From Xenopus tropicalis (Eukaryota; Chordata; Amphibia; Anura; Pipidae), in the NCBI RefSeq assembly GCF_000004195.4, contig NC_030681.2:26056482-26120481 (forward strand): a stretch of DNA of 64,000 nucleotides. The letters run 5' to 3'. The notes below the pieces were generated by a model. It saw only the letters and a list, made by a program, of their open reading frames with translations. It did not search any database and had not been told where the DNA came from. Position 1 is the first letter of the stretch, and each line of letters opens with the position of its first letter. The position numbers were made by a program, and so were the translations under genes. Of the stretch, positions 39,611 to 51,064 are shown piece after piece.

Positions 39611-39791
39611 TGCCTGGGTGCAGAGTCAAACAATGTTAGATTATTCACAGCTCAAATGAAACCGTACTCACGGGTTTTAATAGAAGAAAAAGTGTGTTTA
39701 TTCCAGAGTGAACTTCTTCTATTAAGACCCGTGAGTGCGTTTCATTTGAGCTTTGAATAATCTTAACATTTTTTTACTCTGCACCCAGGCA
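39611..39791. repeat. Long inverted repeat, about 80-bp arms
   Basis: TGCCTGGGTGCAGAGTCAAA at 39611 reads inverted as TTTACTCTGCACCCAGGCA ending at 39791. The arms continue inward through CTCAAATGAAACCGTACTCA and ACGGGTTTTAATAGAAGAA to a loop of about 23 bp at 39691-39713. The arms differ at a few positions. It resembles a foldback element; no target duplication was identified. Confidence 0.85.
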
Positions 39792-40092
39792 TCATTCATT
39801 TTTTCTAGATGTGAGTGTTATATACTGTATATGTATATAGGTTCAATTAATCTCTTTACCTTTGGAGTCAGCTATTGTTTCCCTTTAATAGTAGCACAAC
39901 AAATTACACACAACTTCACTAAAATTTTATTCCTTATTCTCTTATTTTGATAAACATTTTTGGGCAAAATCCAGGAACCTTAGACTCTTTGCCTTTGTGC
40001 TACATTTTTAAACAAAATACACTCTTATTGGTTTCGTTGGTTTCACCATTGCAGCTATCATACCTCTAATTCTAAGAGCAATATACAGTATA

Positions 40093-40530
40093 CAGGTATG
40101 AGATGTGTTATCCGGAAACCCATTATCCAAAAAGTTTGGAATTATGGGAAAGCCATCTCCTAAAAACTCTCTAATAATAAAACAGTACCTTGTTCTTGAT
40201 CCCAACTAAGATATAATTAATCCTTATTGGAGACAAAACAATGCAATTAGGTTTAGTTAATGTTGCAATTATTTTTTTAGTAGAGCAGATTTACTCATTT
40301 CTCATTAATTTCTATTTTTTTTATTTTCAAATTCGACTAAATTAATTTTTCCAAATGCCCTACCTTAAAAGGTTGTACGGAAAAGCTGCAAGAGAAGCCA
40401 TAAAACTCGACTTTTTTGAATTGTTGCCACAAAAATTCTGTGTTTTTCCTTTGCAACTTTTTTGAAAAAAAAAATGATATCGGAAAGACCCCTTATCGGG
40501 AAAACCCCAGGTGCTGAGCAGTCTGGATCA
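40093..40530 (-). mobile_element. CAGGTATGGGA-family element, antisense, interrupted
   Basis: CAGGTATGAGATGTGTTATC at the left, then inverted body motifs (ACAGTACCTTGTTCTTGATC, AACTAAGATATAATTAATCC), and near the right end AAAACCCCAGGTGCTGAGCA. Between about 40285 and 40480 the family sequence is replaced by unrelated AT-rich sequence, so another insertion or rearrangement lies inside. Confidence 0.65.
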
Positions 40531-40798
40531 CTCTCCTGTGTATTCAAATTTGTCTACCGCATCTCTACTCCCTTGTATTGATCAATCATCAAATCTCTAA
40601 TGGAACCCAGTCATATAATATCTAAAGGAAACCAATAATATTATCTTTAATGGATATCAGTCAGTAAAAAGCCCTGTTAGGAAACTAAACATCTGTGAGG
40701 CTGGCCTTGTGTATAATAACTTCATAAAATAAAATTGTGCCTTTAAATAATTGTGATTTGGTAGTGGGCACTTTTTATTTCATTGACACAAACATTGA

Positions 40799-41403
40799 TT
40801 AAAGCAGAAGGAAAGGCTAATAAAGAGTTAATCCCAAGCTGCAGGCATACCTTCAGTTGTCTCAATAGTGCCCTTAAGTCTCCCCATATTTCACCCATTC
40901 AGAAGATAAGAAGCCAAACAGAAAAAAAAAACGCTGAGCTGGGTAGAGAAGATTCCCATAATACATCACTCCTTCAAGACTTGGCGACTTGTTAATGCAG
41001 GCAGCGCATGTGCACACAGCAGAGCGTCTGGTTGCCATGGTGACGCAGCGTCGCCGAACTCTGTGACATGCAGGTGGGGGAAGCGGGGGGCAGGTGCTGC
41101 GAGCGGCGGAGGGTTTGTGGCAGGAGCGGGGGGTGTTTGTCGAGCTTGGGGGGGTTTGTGGCAGGAGCGGGGAGGTGCAGAATCTTTGTGACAGGAGCGG
41201 GGAGGCTGGCTTGTGCTTTTCAGCCCATACAGACATGCTAGACAAGATGGCGGCGCCGTTCACTGAAACAAGCATGTAAGTTCTAGTATGTGTATCTCTG
41301 TAAATCTTTCATTAGGCAAGCCAGGAATATAGCGTTTTTACACAGCAATAGTAGTACTATTTAATAGTGTGCTTAATAGATTTTGACTTTCCTTCTCCTT
41401 TAA
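40799..41403 (+). mobile_element. T2/Kolobok-type element with CpG-rich core
   Basis: Begins TTAAAGCAGAAGGAAAGGC and ends TTTCCTTCTCCTTTAA, inverted copies with TTAA at both borders (40799-40802, 41400-41403), the signature of T2/Kolobok elements. The core at about 40985-41280 is GC- and CpG-rich and includes CCATGGTGACGCAGCGTCG and CAAGATGGCGGCGCC. The right half aligns with 43190-43339 in the related element downstream. The 61-codon frame at 41094-41279 ends in repeat sequence and is not a known protein. Confidence 0.85.
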
Positions 41404-41877
41404 GAGGGAGAAGGTGAGTGATTGAGTCAATGGATTCTAAACCATGGAAGCCTAACCTTGATCCTTTATTCAGCAGTAACTTAGGGCTAATCAAACCAGA
41501 AACAGATTCTGTTTGTTATGTGTTGAAGTAAAAAGGTCTATTTATAAAGCGTTGAAAAGTTTCTGTGGAAACCAAAATAGCTGTTAATGTGGGAATGGAA
41601 ACTCAATGGGAACAATAAAACGTTACTGAAATCCCATCGCTTGTATTTCAATTACAAACTTATCACCCAATAGGAATATTTCCGTGATGGTTTCCTCTCA
41701 TTCTGACAAAAAGAGGTTTTTCAGAAATAACGGATTTTACCAGATCTGAGGAAGAACTGTTTGGATTTAAGAAAAAGTAAATGAAATAAGTTCTGCAGCA
41801 GTGGATCTGGGTTCAAGAGGCTCTTTATGGTTTAGCATTGGGTGATTACCCCTTTTTATTATAACAAGGTTACATAA

Positions 41878-42286
41878 GGCTGATGCCACACGTGGCGTTT
41901 TTACGCTGCGTATTTTCTAATTCTCTCGGCGGCTGAAAAACGCACTATATCATCATCCATAGAAATAACTTAAAAAGACTCGAAGCAAACCACACAATGC
42001 GTAAATACCCTAGAAAACGCCTTACCGCGGATTTTTCAAGCGTTTGCCGAAATACGCCAGTATTTGCACAGCAAGCTATTCCTATGTATACACAAAGGCA
42101 GCTGCCAGACCTAGCAGAAATACGCTGCGTTTTTTACTATTTCGCACTATTAGCACCATGGAAACGGGATTTGCTACGTCACCAGTACTAGGCTGATAAA
42201 CGCCATAGTCAGGGGCAGTGTGGCTTGTGCGGCGTTTTTAGGCTGAGAAAATACGCAGCGTAAAAACACCACGTGTGGCATCAGCC
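41878..42286. mobile_element. Harbinger-type MITE with TAA duplication
   Basis: GGCTGATGCCACACGTGGCG at the left is matched by CACCACGTGTGGCATCAGCC at the right. The inverted arms run about 40 bp through TTTTTACGCTGCGTATTTTC with one mismatch. The flanks are TAA at 41875-41877 and 42287-42289, a 3-bp duplication typical of PIF/Harbinger. The 409 bp interior is non-coding, with further internal symmetry around TTTGCCGAAATACGC. High arm identity suggests a fairly young copy. Confidence 0.9.
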
Positions 42287-42832
42287 TAACATTTTCTTCT
42301 TGGTTATCCCAATGAAAGGTTATCTAGAACCACACATAAGTGTTTACCCCTAATGATGCCCGAGATAGGGCTTCTAGAAACACTTTAAAATGCAGATAAG
42401 TATTCACCCTGTTTGGCTTTCATGCTTTTCTCATTGCAATGTTTGAGCACCCAAAGGATACACTGTTATGGACTGTGTCGGACTGGGGCATCTGGGACTG
42501 CCACCTTGGGGGCCCCTCACACCTACCCGGGCCCCCAGCCACAGTTGTGAGTTCCACCTGAAGCTTTAACCACCCCCACACATATCTTGTATTCTCCCGT
42601 GCATCTGCAATTGGCAAAGGAAGGTCAGGGGAGAGCGCCCAGGGTTTCAGGCAGGAAATGGGTCTGGGTTTGCAGGGCCCACTGTTTCTTTCCCTGGTGT
42701 CCCGCCAGCCCTGATTATGTTCACGTGTTGTGTGGATATGTTATACTGCTTCTTTCTTATTGGCACATTCCTCCAAAAAACAGGCATTAGCAATATTGTC
42801 AGCATCTTTGCAGGAGTCTAAGGTATTTAGAC

Positions 42833-43339
42833 TTAAAGGACAATGAAAGGTTAATATAAATTAAAAGTAAGTCTAAAGGCATTCTTTTTAAGTACTTACT
42901 GCATATCTAAATTCCCAGATCCCTGCTTGTTTCTCTGAGATATGGTGCTGGCAGCCTACAGCAGTGTGAAGCCAACAGTGACATCACTGAAATCTCTCTC
43001 CCCTTCCTGTAGGTGCCAGCGGCAGCCTTCCTATTCTCTGAGCATGTGTGTAACTTGATCCTGTCTCCTGTTCTGAGCTACACATGCCCACCAGCCAATC
43101 AGAAGCGGATCTGGCAGAGGGGAGGGGGGGAGGGAATGAAACACATGTGCAGTATGAAGCAAGGAGGGAAAGGAAGGGAGAATACCTTTTTAGAGATGGC
43201 TGCCTGTTCTAGAAAATGTGAAGTAAGTGTGACTGAGTAAATATTTGATTAGGTGAGCCAAAAGTGTGGCGTTTTTACTAAACAATAGGAGGACTATTGG
43301 GCAGTATGCTTTTTACATTTTGACTTGCTCCTCCTTTAA
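42833..43339 (+). mobile_element. T2/Kolobok-type element
   Basis: The left end TTAAAGGACAATGAAAGG and the right end GACTTGCTCCTCCTTTAA are approximate inverted copies with TTAA borders. The 43195-43339 part aligns with the right half of the element at 40799-41403, including TGGCGTTTTTACT. Here the core (AGATGGCTGCCTG) has lost most of its CpGs, as expected of an older methylated copy. Confidence 0.8.
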
Positions 43340-45138
43340 GTGGTTATTGTTATTCTAGAAAAAAAGCCATCTTAAGCACATGCATACAAGAAAAAGATTT
43401 TAGGGGAAATTATTAACTTTGGGTTTCTAAGTTGATTTATGGCTGAAATTGTTTTCTCCATATGTAGATCTGGGAACAGAGATTTAGAATTTTAAAAACA
43501 TCATTGTATTTTTTTTTCTGCCAGTGGCTAAGCTGAAAACATATTTTGTAAAGGAATGTCCTAATCAGTTCAACTCGGCAATGCCCAATGGTTTATATAG
43601 AACTATATCCTCTTTATGAAAAGTGGGATACGAAAGATCTCAGTGACCTACTTTTTCGAGCTCTCAGTTCATTTAAAAATGTGCTCAGCTGTGCAAAATA
43701 AATATATGCATTTGATTCTGTACTGCGGGTATTTTTGTATGAGCCTTTGGCTGCCAAATATTATATATGTTTTCCCTTTTTCTTAAAAAAACCTATTTAA
43801 AATAACACCCTGAGTAAATTGGCATAAAGATTGATTCTTCTTTGCAATTGTGCATTATCTGCTTACTCGGTATTAAACATATTATTCTGACACAAAAACT
43901 CATTTAATAAGATGCCTTGCAAATAGCAGCTGCTTTTTTTATTCTAAAAGAACATATATTTACGGAACTCTTCTTTCTATGTTTTGGGAATTGGGTTAAT
44001 TAACAAAATCTCTGCCTTGGAGAAAAGTCCAATAAAGAAGCAAGCACGGAAACGTAGAGACAGAATGGGTGGGAATAGGAGGTTTAATAGGGCAAAATGG
44101 CGTCAGTAACACTTTTTTAATCATCGTTTCTCAACCCTTGGGCTTGCTATCAAACACCCACAACCCACCGACTGCCAAAAATCTAATGGGAATGCTGTAG
44201 CCGCAGTGATTGAACAATAACTGGCGAAGCAAAGACAAACAATACAATTAAAGACAGCCCTGCATGGGCATGTAGACTTCCCAGTTGGTTTACCACGTGG
44301 TTCTGTTTCGTGACCTCAATTATTCTCTATCTATCCACTGTTACTGGGTGACCTCATTAACTCATTTGGCCTGAACTATAATTTCTGCTATGTCTAACGA
44401 ATCAAACAGTATATAGTATTAACATACTCCTCTCAATTCAGCCCTCTGTTCCTTTGCAGTGCCAGATTTTGCCACAAATCATAAATATTCAGTTGTGGTT
44501 TAAAGAATATGTAAAGCCTACATTTTCCTAATAATAAGTTAGACACATCTCTCCTGCCCAAATGGCTTTGTTTGTATTGAATATAACTGACAATAAATGC
44601 AGGTTTACACAGGCAAAACTTTCTGATTACTTACTAAAAAGTTCTGATTGGATTGAGCACTGTAATGGTTTAGTTGAGCTCAGGAGGGGAGGTTAGGAGA
44701 GAAAGATAGGACCAAACAGGTAGAGTTCCTATGGAAACCAGCAGTGCCATCTGTTCATTGGCTGCTAGAATGAATTGTGTGTTTAGTAATCTAGCTGCGA
44801 AGAACTGAGCATGCTCCATAGCCAACAGCCAGAATAAATTCCTGAGGGAGGTGGCCAAGTGGGTTTGGGAAAGAAAAGGAATCCTAATTGATTAAAGAGA
44901 TAAGAGATGCTGCAGCCTTACTATTAACCTTTGAACCACAAGAGTGGAGGGGGGAGGGGTTTACAGTAAACAGTAACTTTTATTGTAAGCTCCATTGAAC
45001 AGGGCTATCTCTATCAGTCAATATTTATATTTAATATGCGTGTTTTATGTGTGCACCCATCTATTGTACAGCTCTGGGCAATAAATACGTATTCATAGTT
45101 ATAAAAATGCTATACACAATGCCCACGTACAACATGTA

Positions 45139-45908
45139 CAGGTATGGGATCTATAACCCAGAAACCCGTTATCCAGAAAGTTCAGAATTACAGAAAGCCC
45201 ATCCCTATAGACCCCAGTTTAATAAAATAATTCACATTTTTAAAAAGTATTTCTTTTTTCTCTGTAATAATAAAACAGTACCTGTACTTGATCCCAACTA
45301 AGATATAATTACCCCTTATTGGGGGCAGAACAGCCCTATTGGGTTTATTTAATGGTTAAATGATTCCCTTTTCTCTGTAATAATAAAACAGTACCTGTAC
45401 TTGATCCCAACTAAGATATAATAACCCCTTATTGGGGGCAGAACAGCCCTATTGGGTTTATTTAATGGTTAAATGATTCCCTTTTCTCTGTAATAATAAA
45501 ACAGTACCTGTACTTGATCCCAACTAAGATATAATTACCCCTTATTGGGGGCAGAACAGCCCTATTGGGTTTATTTAATGGTTAAATGATTTCCTTTTTC
45601 TCTGTAATAATAAAACAGTACCTGTACTTGATCCCAACTAAGATATAATTACCCCTTATTGGGGGCAGAACAGCCCTATTGGGTTTATTTAATGGTTAAA
45701 TGATTCCCTTTTCTCTGTAATAATAAAACAGTACCTGTACTTGATCCCAACTAAGATATAATTAATCCTTATTGGAGCTAAAACAATCCTATTGGGGTTA
45801 ATTACTGTTTAAATCATTTTTTAGTAAACTTAAGGTATGGAGGCCCAAATTACCCCTTATCCCAAAACCCCAGGTCCCAGGCATTCTGGGTAACAAGTCC
45901 CATACCTG
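45139..45908 (-). mobile_element. CAGGTATGGGA-family element with 113-bp array, antisense
   Basis: Begins CAGGTATGGGATCTATAACC and ends AAGTCCCATACCTG, flanked by TA on each side (45137-45138, 45909-45910), consistent with a Tc1/mariner-type TA duplication. A ~113-115 bp internal segment (CAGTACCTGTACTTGATCCC ... GGTTTATTTAATGGTTAAAT) is present in about five tandem copies at 45240-45775. The orientation is opposite to the copy at 52935. Confidence 0.9.
45240..45775 (-). repeat. 113-bp tandem array, about 5 units
   Basis: Near-identical units with starts close to 45268, 45387, 45500, 45616 and 45729 (position of CAGTACCTGTACTTGATCCC). Units share GGGGGCAGAACAGCCC, which distinguishes them from the standard family sequence (GGAGACAAAACAATCC) still present in the terminal unit at 45760-45790. 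Confidence 0.93.
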
Positions 45909-47477
45909 TATTTCCAATACCGATAACTGATTAGTTGAAGTACTCCCCCCCCAGTCCCTCTCTTATTTTTAATTTGTTTTCATCATTGAAAAATGATTTC
46001 AATCTATGCCTGGAAATATTATTTAGTAGAGTATTGTAAAGTTACATGTTCTGCTTGAATGGCAAAGCTTAATTAGTTCTATCCATCTTATTATCTTCCC
46101 CTCCTAGTCAAGGAGCTGTAGTCTAGTCAGGTTTTATGATACTGTAAATCACTAATGCAGATAGCCATAGGCCACAAAAGGCTATTCATTATTTTCTAGA
46201 GGGACTTGTTATGTTACAACAATGTCAGCTCCTTGGACAAGTAACATTATCTCCCTCTCTCCCAGGCAGAGCCAGAAGGCGGCAAAGTAGGCAACCCCCT
46301 ACAGTAGGTCATTTCCAAAGCCCAAGGATTTAAGGACTTTTGAGGCACTTCCTTTTTGTTATATATATGTTCTACACCTTGTGGCAGAATTTAAAAGCTA
46401 CTAATAAAAATTCATATTTAAAGGGGAGCTCTGGCTTTTGAGATAAAATGTGTTAAAGAGCCCCACACAGCACAGAAACCCCTAATATACCTATCACTAG
46501 TTCCTTCAAAAAGGTATGAATAAATCCCATTTTTATATGCTGAAATCAAGCTGCAAAGCAGTTCTTCTCTTTCTGCATCATTTGAAATCCTGGCAGGGGA
46601 GGAGGGACTAAAACACTGATGTTACAAATTGTAACAACTTAACATAAATGAAAAAAAAAAATCAATAATAAATGAATAACTAAAGAAATCAGTGACATTT
46701 GTGTCCCTTGAATGATTTGCCCTTTCTATATGTAAAAAAAAGCCTTTGGCTGCAAATCAGGTTAGTAAAGTGGGATTGAAAATCACATACTTTCACCAAA
46801 GCCTTTACTTTATACCAGGCAACAGATTGCTAGGCTTTTAAGTAGGTCACATATTGTATGGACTGAGAGTGCTTTATCCAAGTCCATCTGGTGATATGAG
46901 TTAACATCCGATTAACGGAGATATACTCTGGAAAGTTGTCCATTGGACACATGCTCCGGTGGCTGAAACTAATTCACTTGCCTTTATGCTTACCCTATCG
47001 GCATAAAGAAAGTCAGCGAAGGTCCCGGCAGATATTCAGGATTGGTTTTTAAATCTAGAAAATGAAATGTGGGGGCGACAAAGTGAGAAATGATTACAGA
47101 CACTGCCACATGTGACAGGCAGGGAGTTAGGAATCCTGCAAATCCTGCAAAGCAGCTGCTCTTAAACTATAACTGCAATTCAACAACAGCTGGGCAAGCC
47201 CAACGTAGAGTATAAAATGAAATAGCTTCCAAATGTTGTACACTATAATGTGTTCTTTCAACTATAATCTATGTTCTTGAGGCAAGGTGGCCCTATTAAC
47301 CTGGGGGGCCTCCCGTATATACCTTCAAACTGGCCCTGGTAACTTAGTGATGCTATATAAATAAATGAGGAGGAGGCTGTTTTATATAGCTCTTTGGAGA
47401 TACATCTACACCAAAACCAAAAATAATTGAATTCTTTATTAAAGAAGCAAAATTCTATTTACGTAAAGCGTGTTTAT

Positions 47478-47692
47478 TAGTGATGAGCGAATTTTTTCGC
47501 CAGGCATGGATATGCAACGAATTTCCGCATTTCGCCTCATTAAGTCACATTAAGATAGGTGCAGTCGTGTCAAAAAAAGACGCAGGCAACAAAAAAAGAC
47601 GCGTTTCACGAATTTTTCGCCATTCCCTGAATTTTCTTGTCGTTTCGCAAATTTTACCCCAGAGCAAAACAGGACAGATTTTCTCATCACTA
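47478..47692. mobile_element. hAT MITE with perfect 8-bp duplication
   Basis: The ends are TAGTGATGAG and CTCATCACTA, flanked by an identical GTGTTTAT at 47470-47477 and 47693-47700. The interior (GCGAATTTTTTCGCC and similar) is non-coding. TAGTGATGAGCGAA is a familiar end sequence in frog and fish genomes. The 93- and 98-codon frames crossing it are accidental. Confidence 0.93.
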
Positions 47693-48628
47693 GTGTTTAT
47701 ACCAGTAACATTGTTATACAGAGTAATAAAAATGTCAGTTTGTCGTATCCATAGCAAATAATCACCCCTATGACTCGTATTTAAGTATGTATAACCTACA
47801 TTGATACAAGTGACCTGAAATGAAAAAAAGTCAGAATTCAATAAATCAAATCAAGAATGTTAGACAAAAACCAGAATGTTATAATGAATGGGATGATCTT
47901 CTAGAAATAGCGGTATTTTGCAGCTGAGATGTATGTTGCTGTGCTCATTAGAGATGCACTATTGGTGGATTAATTAACATTCCATTATCTTTAAACGGAT
48001 GCATTATCACCAATAAGCATCAATGTTTTCTTACTTATAATTATAGTAATGACTGTACAGCAAGACATCTTTAATTACAAATACAGAGACAATGTGGAGC
48101 CACACAGGTCCCCTGAATGCTTCCTATTCAGGCTTTTTTTATTTACCCTTTAAAGTATTGCTAATGTGGAGCCACTTAGACTCAGACAGCAAATGAGTTC
48201 ATGATCTATTGCCCTTGGAATCATCGTTAAATGACTTTCATTTGTTTCAGTCTTGCAATATTTAAGCACACACTTCATAAACATCTTTTCAATATACAGT
48301 TTGTTGTTATTATTGGGAGACAGTTTTGCAGTTAAATCTGATTATGCTTGTTGTATAATATGGCATCGCCCTTAATAAAAAATAAAGGTTTTGGATTTCT
48401 GTTTTTGGAGGACTCAGGAAAAAGGAAGAAAATGGCCCTGCTTAGCATTTCAATCTGTTCTTTAGCTATTCCTGGTGCCAAATATTTTTGGGACTCATAG
48501 TACTGCCCCTTGCAGTCCTAGGCTGCTGTAGAGTGCCAACAACAAATGTTTTAAATTACTGAGAAAAAGGTGGACCCATGTCTTGAGTAGCATGTAGAAC
48601 TTATATTGTAAATAGGGCACTATATACA

Positions 48629-48838
48629 CAGGGTCAGACTGGGCTGTCAGGGCACCGGGAAAAAACCCGGTTGGCCCCGGCGGCCCAGACCCGACCCTAA
48701 TGCATTTCAGTTACACACGCTCAGGGGGGGGACATCGGGCGGGGGGTGCGGGTGACATGGCCAGTGGTGGCACCTTGGGGGTGCAGGGCCCCAGGGGTGG
48801 CAGCCCCGGTGGGCCCTGCACCCCCCAGTCCAACCCTG
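48629..48838. mobile_element. GC-rich hAT MITE with perfect 8-bp duplication
   Basis: CAGGGTCAGACTGGG at the left and CCCAGTCCAACCCTG at the right, flanked on both sides by TATATACA (48621-48628, 48839-48846). The 210 bp interior is GC-rich with GGGCC and GGGGTGCAGGGCC tracts. Decayed relatives lie at 24087-24197, about 21270-21500 and about 42474-42715. Confidence 0.93.
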
Positions 48839-49844
48839 TATATACATGAATAGGTTGCACACCACTGACAGCCTTAATTCAATGCTTCTTGGACATTTTC
48901 AGCTGAAGCCTCTACTGGAGGTCCAACCTCTGGTCAAAGCCCCCTTACTTTATTTATTTATTTTAGAGTTACAGACATAGGGACCAATGGTGTGTCAGTC
49001 ATTCAGCCATAGCTCCAAGGAAAGTTGGGCAGCAGATACGTTTTTACCCCAAATCTAATCCTAATTGACTTTCAGCCTGGGCTTCCAGATGAATAAGTGA
49101 AAAGTGCCAGTTTTAGTGCTCATTCCCATGAGTCTCTGTGCTCCTGCATGATGATTATACTGGCAACACGGGGAAGGCATTAGCAATGTGAGGTCCAGGA
49201 CCTTCTTGTTTCCTCTCATGTAGCACCATTAGGAGATGACAGTGTTGCAGAGCATGTGAAAAATATTTAGCACATCAGAAAATCAAAGAAAAATATTCTC
49301 TTTATTTTGCTGTTCTTGCAGCAGGTCTTGTGGATCATATGTCTATAGTGGATACGTCTCTATTAGATTACATTTTCGCCTAATATAATGAGGAAAAAAA
49401 CTGCTTTTTTAGATAACACTACTGTCATTAGGAAGATAAATGACTCATTAGGGCTAAGATTCGTTATATCTCCATGTGTGTTTCAAGAACTGATGAAAGA
49501 GGAGTGAAAAAGCATTTTACATCTAATGATGCATGAAATCCATGATTTTTCTGCAAACATATTCCTTAATCTTGGGAATACACTGAAGTTTGTAGAAATA
49601 TGGGGAAGGGTTCCTTGTTTTGTGCTTTCTTGTGTAATTTTGTATTGGAGATGGTCTTCCTGGGATTTGGAGCTTTCAGGTTTCCAGATAAGGGATCCAA
49701 TACCTGTATTTGACATGAACAGCAGGGTCCTTTCTGAATGACCTTGTTTTAAATCTAATCTATGTTTAGATTCAAGGATATAAGTTTAGTCGAGTTTGAT
49801 CATTTAAAAAAATGAGAAATTATAGAGTTTTAGTTAATTAAATA

Positions 49845-49985
49845 AACTCAATAAGATTGTTTTGCCTCCAATAAGAACTAATTATATCTTAGTTGGGATC
49901 AAGTAAAAAGTACTGTTTTATTATTACAGGGAATTTCAGAACTTTCTGGATAATGGGTTTCCAGATAACAGATCCTATATCTAAA
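49845..49985 (+). mobile_element. CAGGTATGGGA-family fragment, sense
   Basis: Contains TTTTGCCTCCAATAAGAACT, TTAGTTGGGATCAAGTAAAA and GGATAATGGGTTTCCAGATA, the central and right parts of the family. The left end and the exact right terminus are lost. Confidence 0.75.
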
Positions 49986-50336
49986 ACAGGACCAAACAAA
50001 CTATGTATATTTAATGCCTTTTCTAGTATATAGAATTCAAAAAGCCTTAATTGTGTTTTAATCTTTGTGTTTCTCTCTCTCGCTCTCTGTCGCTACAAGA
50101 GAATCCTGTTTGCTGATTGGACTTCCTAACAAGCGATGACTCTTTGGTAAATACCTAATTTACTTGTGATAAATGATTTGATGATAGCCTAACATTGTAT
50201 ATATTCTGATTATATATATATATATATGAGCTGGCATTACTCTGATATAGTTTTTTTGCAATGAGCTGTATACACTGGATATTTGGCACTTCAGGGCATT
50301 CTCAAACTGACTATGAAGGTAAATCATGCTCTAAAA

Positions 50337-50930
50337 CAGTGCTGACCAACTGGCGGCCCGCGGGCCGCATGCGGCCCTCAACCCCCCTCTGTGTGGCCCC
50401 CCACCTGTCTGGCTGCTTTGATGGCTTAACTTTGTGTAAGCTTTAAATTGTATCAGTACTGAGATAAACTGGCCCCCTGCATGGTTTATACCTCAGATTC
50501 AGGCTGTAATCCCCCTGTATTGTTTAAATATGTAATCCCCTGTACTGTTCACATCTTTTAATCTCTGCTTTGGTCACCCCCTGCAGTGTTCCCACCTCAG
50601 GCTCAGGCTATAATCACCCACATTATTCACCTCTTCACACCTCAGACATTGTATGTACTGCCTGGCCTGTGTATAGGCAGCATAGGGTAGGCAAAGTATG
50701 GCACATAGGCAGCATAGGGTAGGGAGGGTATGGCACACACAGGCAGCATAGGGCAGGGAGGGTATGGCACACACAGGCAGCATAGGGCAGGGAGCGTATG
50801 GCACACACAGACAGCACAGGGCAGGCAGAGTATGGCACACACAGGCAGCATAGGACAGGCAGAGTGCTGCTTGTGTGTGCATATGAATGATGGTTGATAT
50901 CCCTGCAGCGACCATTGTGATAAATTGAGG
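50337..50930. mobile_element. hAT-like element, left end, with internal minisatellite
   Basis: CAGTGCTGACCAACTGGCGG followed by CCCGCGGGCCGCATGCGGCC is a recognised hAT-type terminus. About 200 bp of tandem GGCACACACAGGCAGCATAG units (about 35 bp each, five or six copies at 50665-50865) lie inside. No matching right end or target duplication is found. The next recognisable piece is another hAT end ending at about 51064. Confidence 0.6.
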
Positions 50931-50934
50931 GAAA

Positions 50935-51064
50935 ATTTATGTTTAACCCCTTCCGATCCTAATTAGCATATGCCAATTCAGATTCAGTTCGGGATTCGGC
51001 AGAATCCATCAGGGTGGGTTTGGGGGTTCGGCCGAACCCAAAAAAGTGGGTTCAGTGCATCCCT
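50935..51064. mobile_element. hAT-like right end (GTGCATCCCTA)
   Basis: TTCGGGATTCGGCAGAATCC, GGTTCGGCCGAACCC and the terminus CAGTGCATCCCTA correspond, inverted, to the common TAGGGATGCAC-type hAT end. The other end is absent, so the fragment is truncated or joined to the preceding element. Confidence 0.55.

Noticed and set aside
41094..41279. 61-codon frame with CpG-rich start region, as a small gene
   Set aside because: It lies entirely inside a T2-type transposon whose other copies lack the frame. The promoter-like features are kept as a finding, not as a gene.
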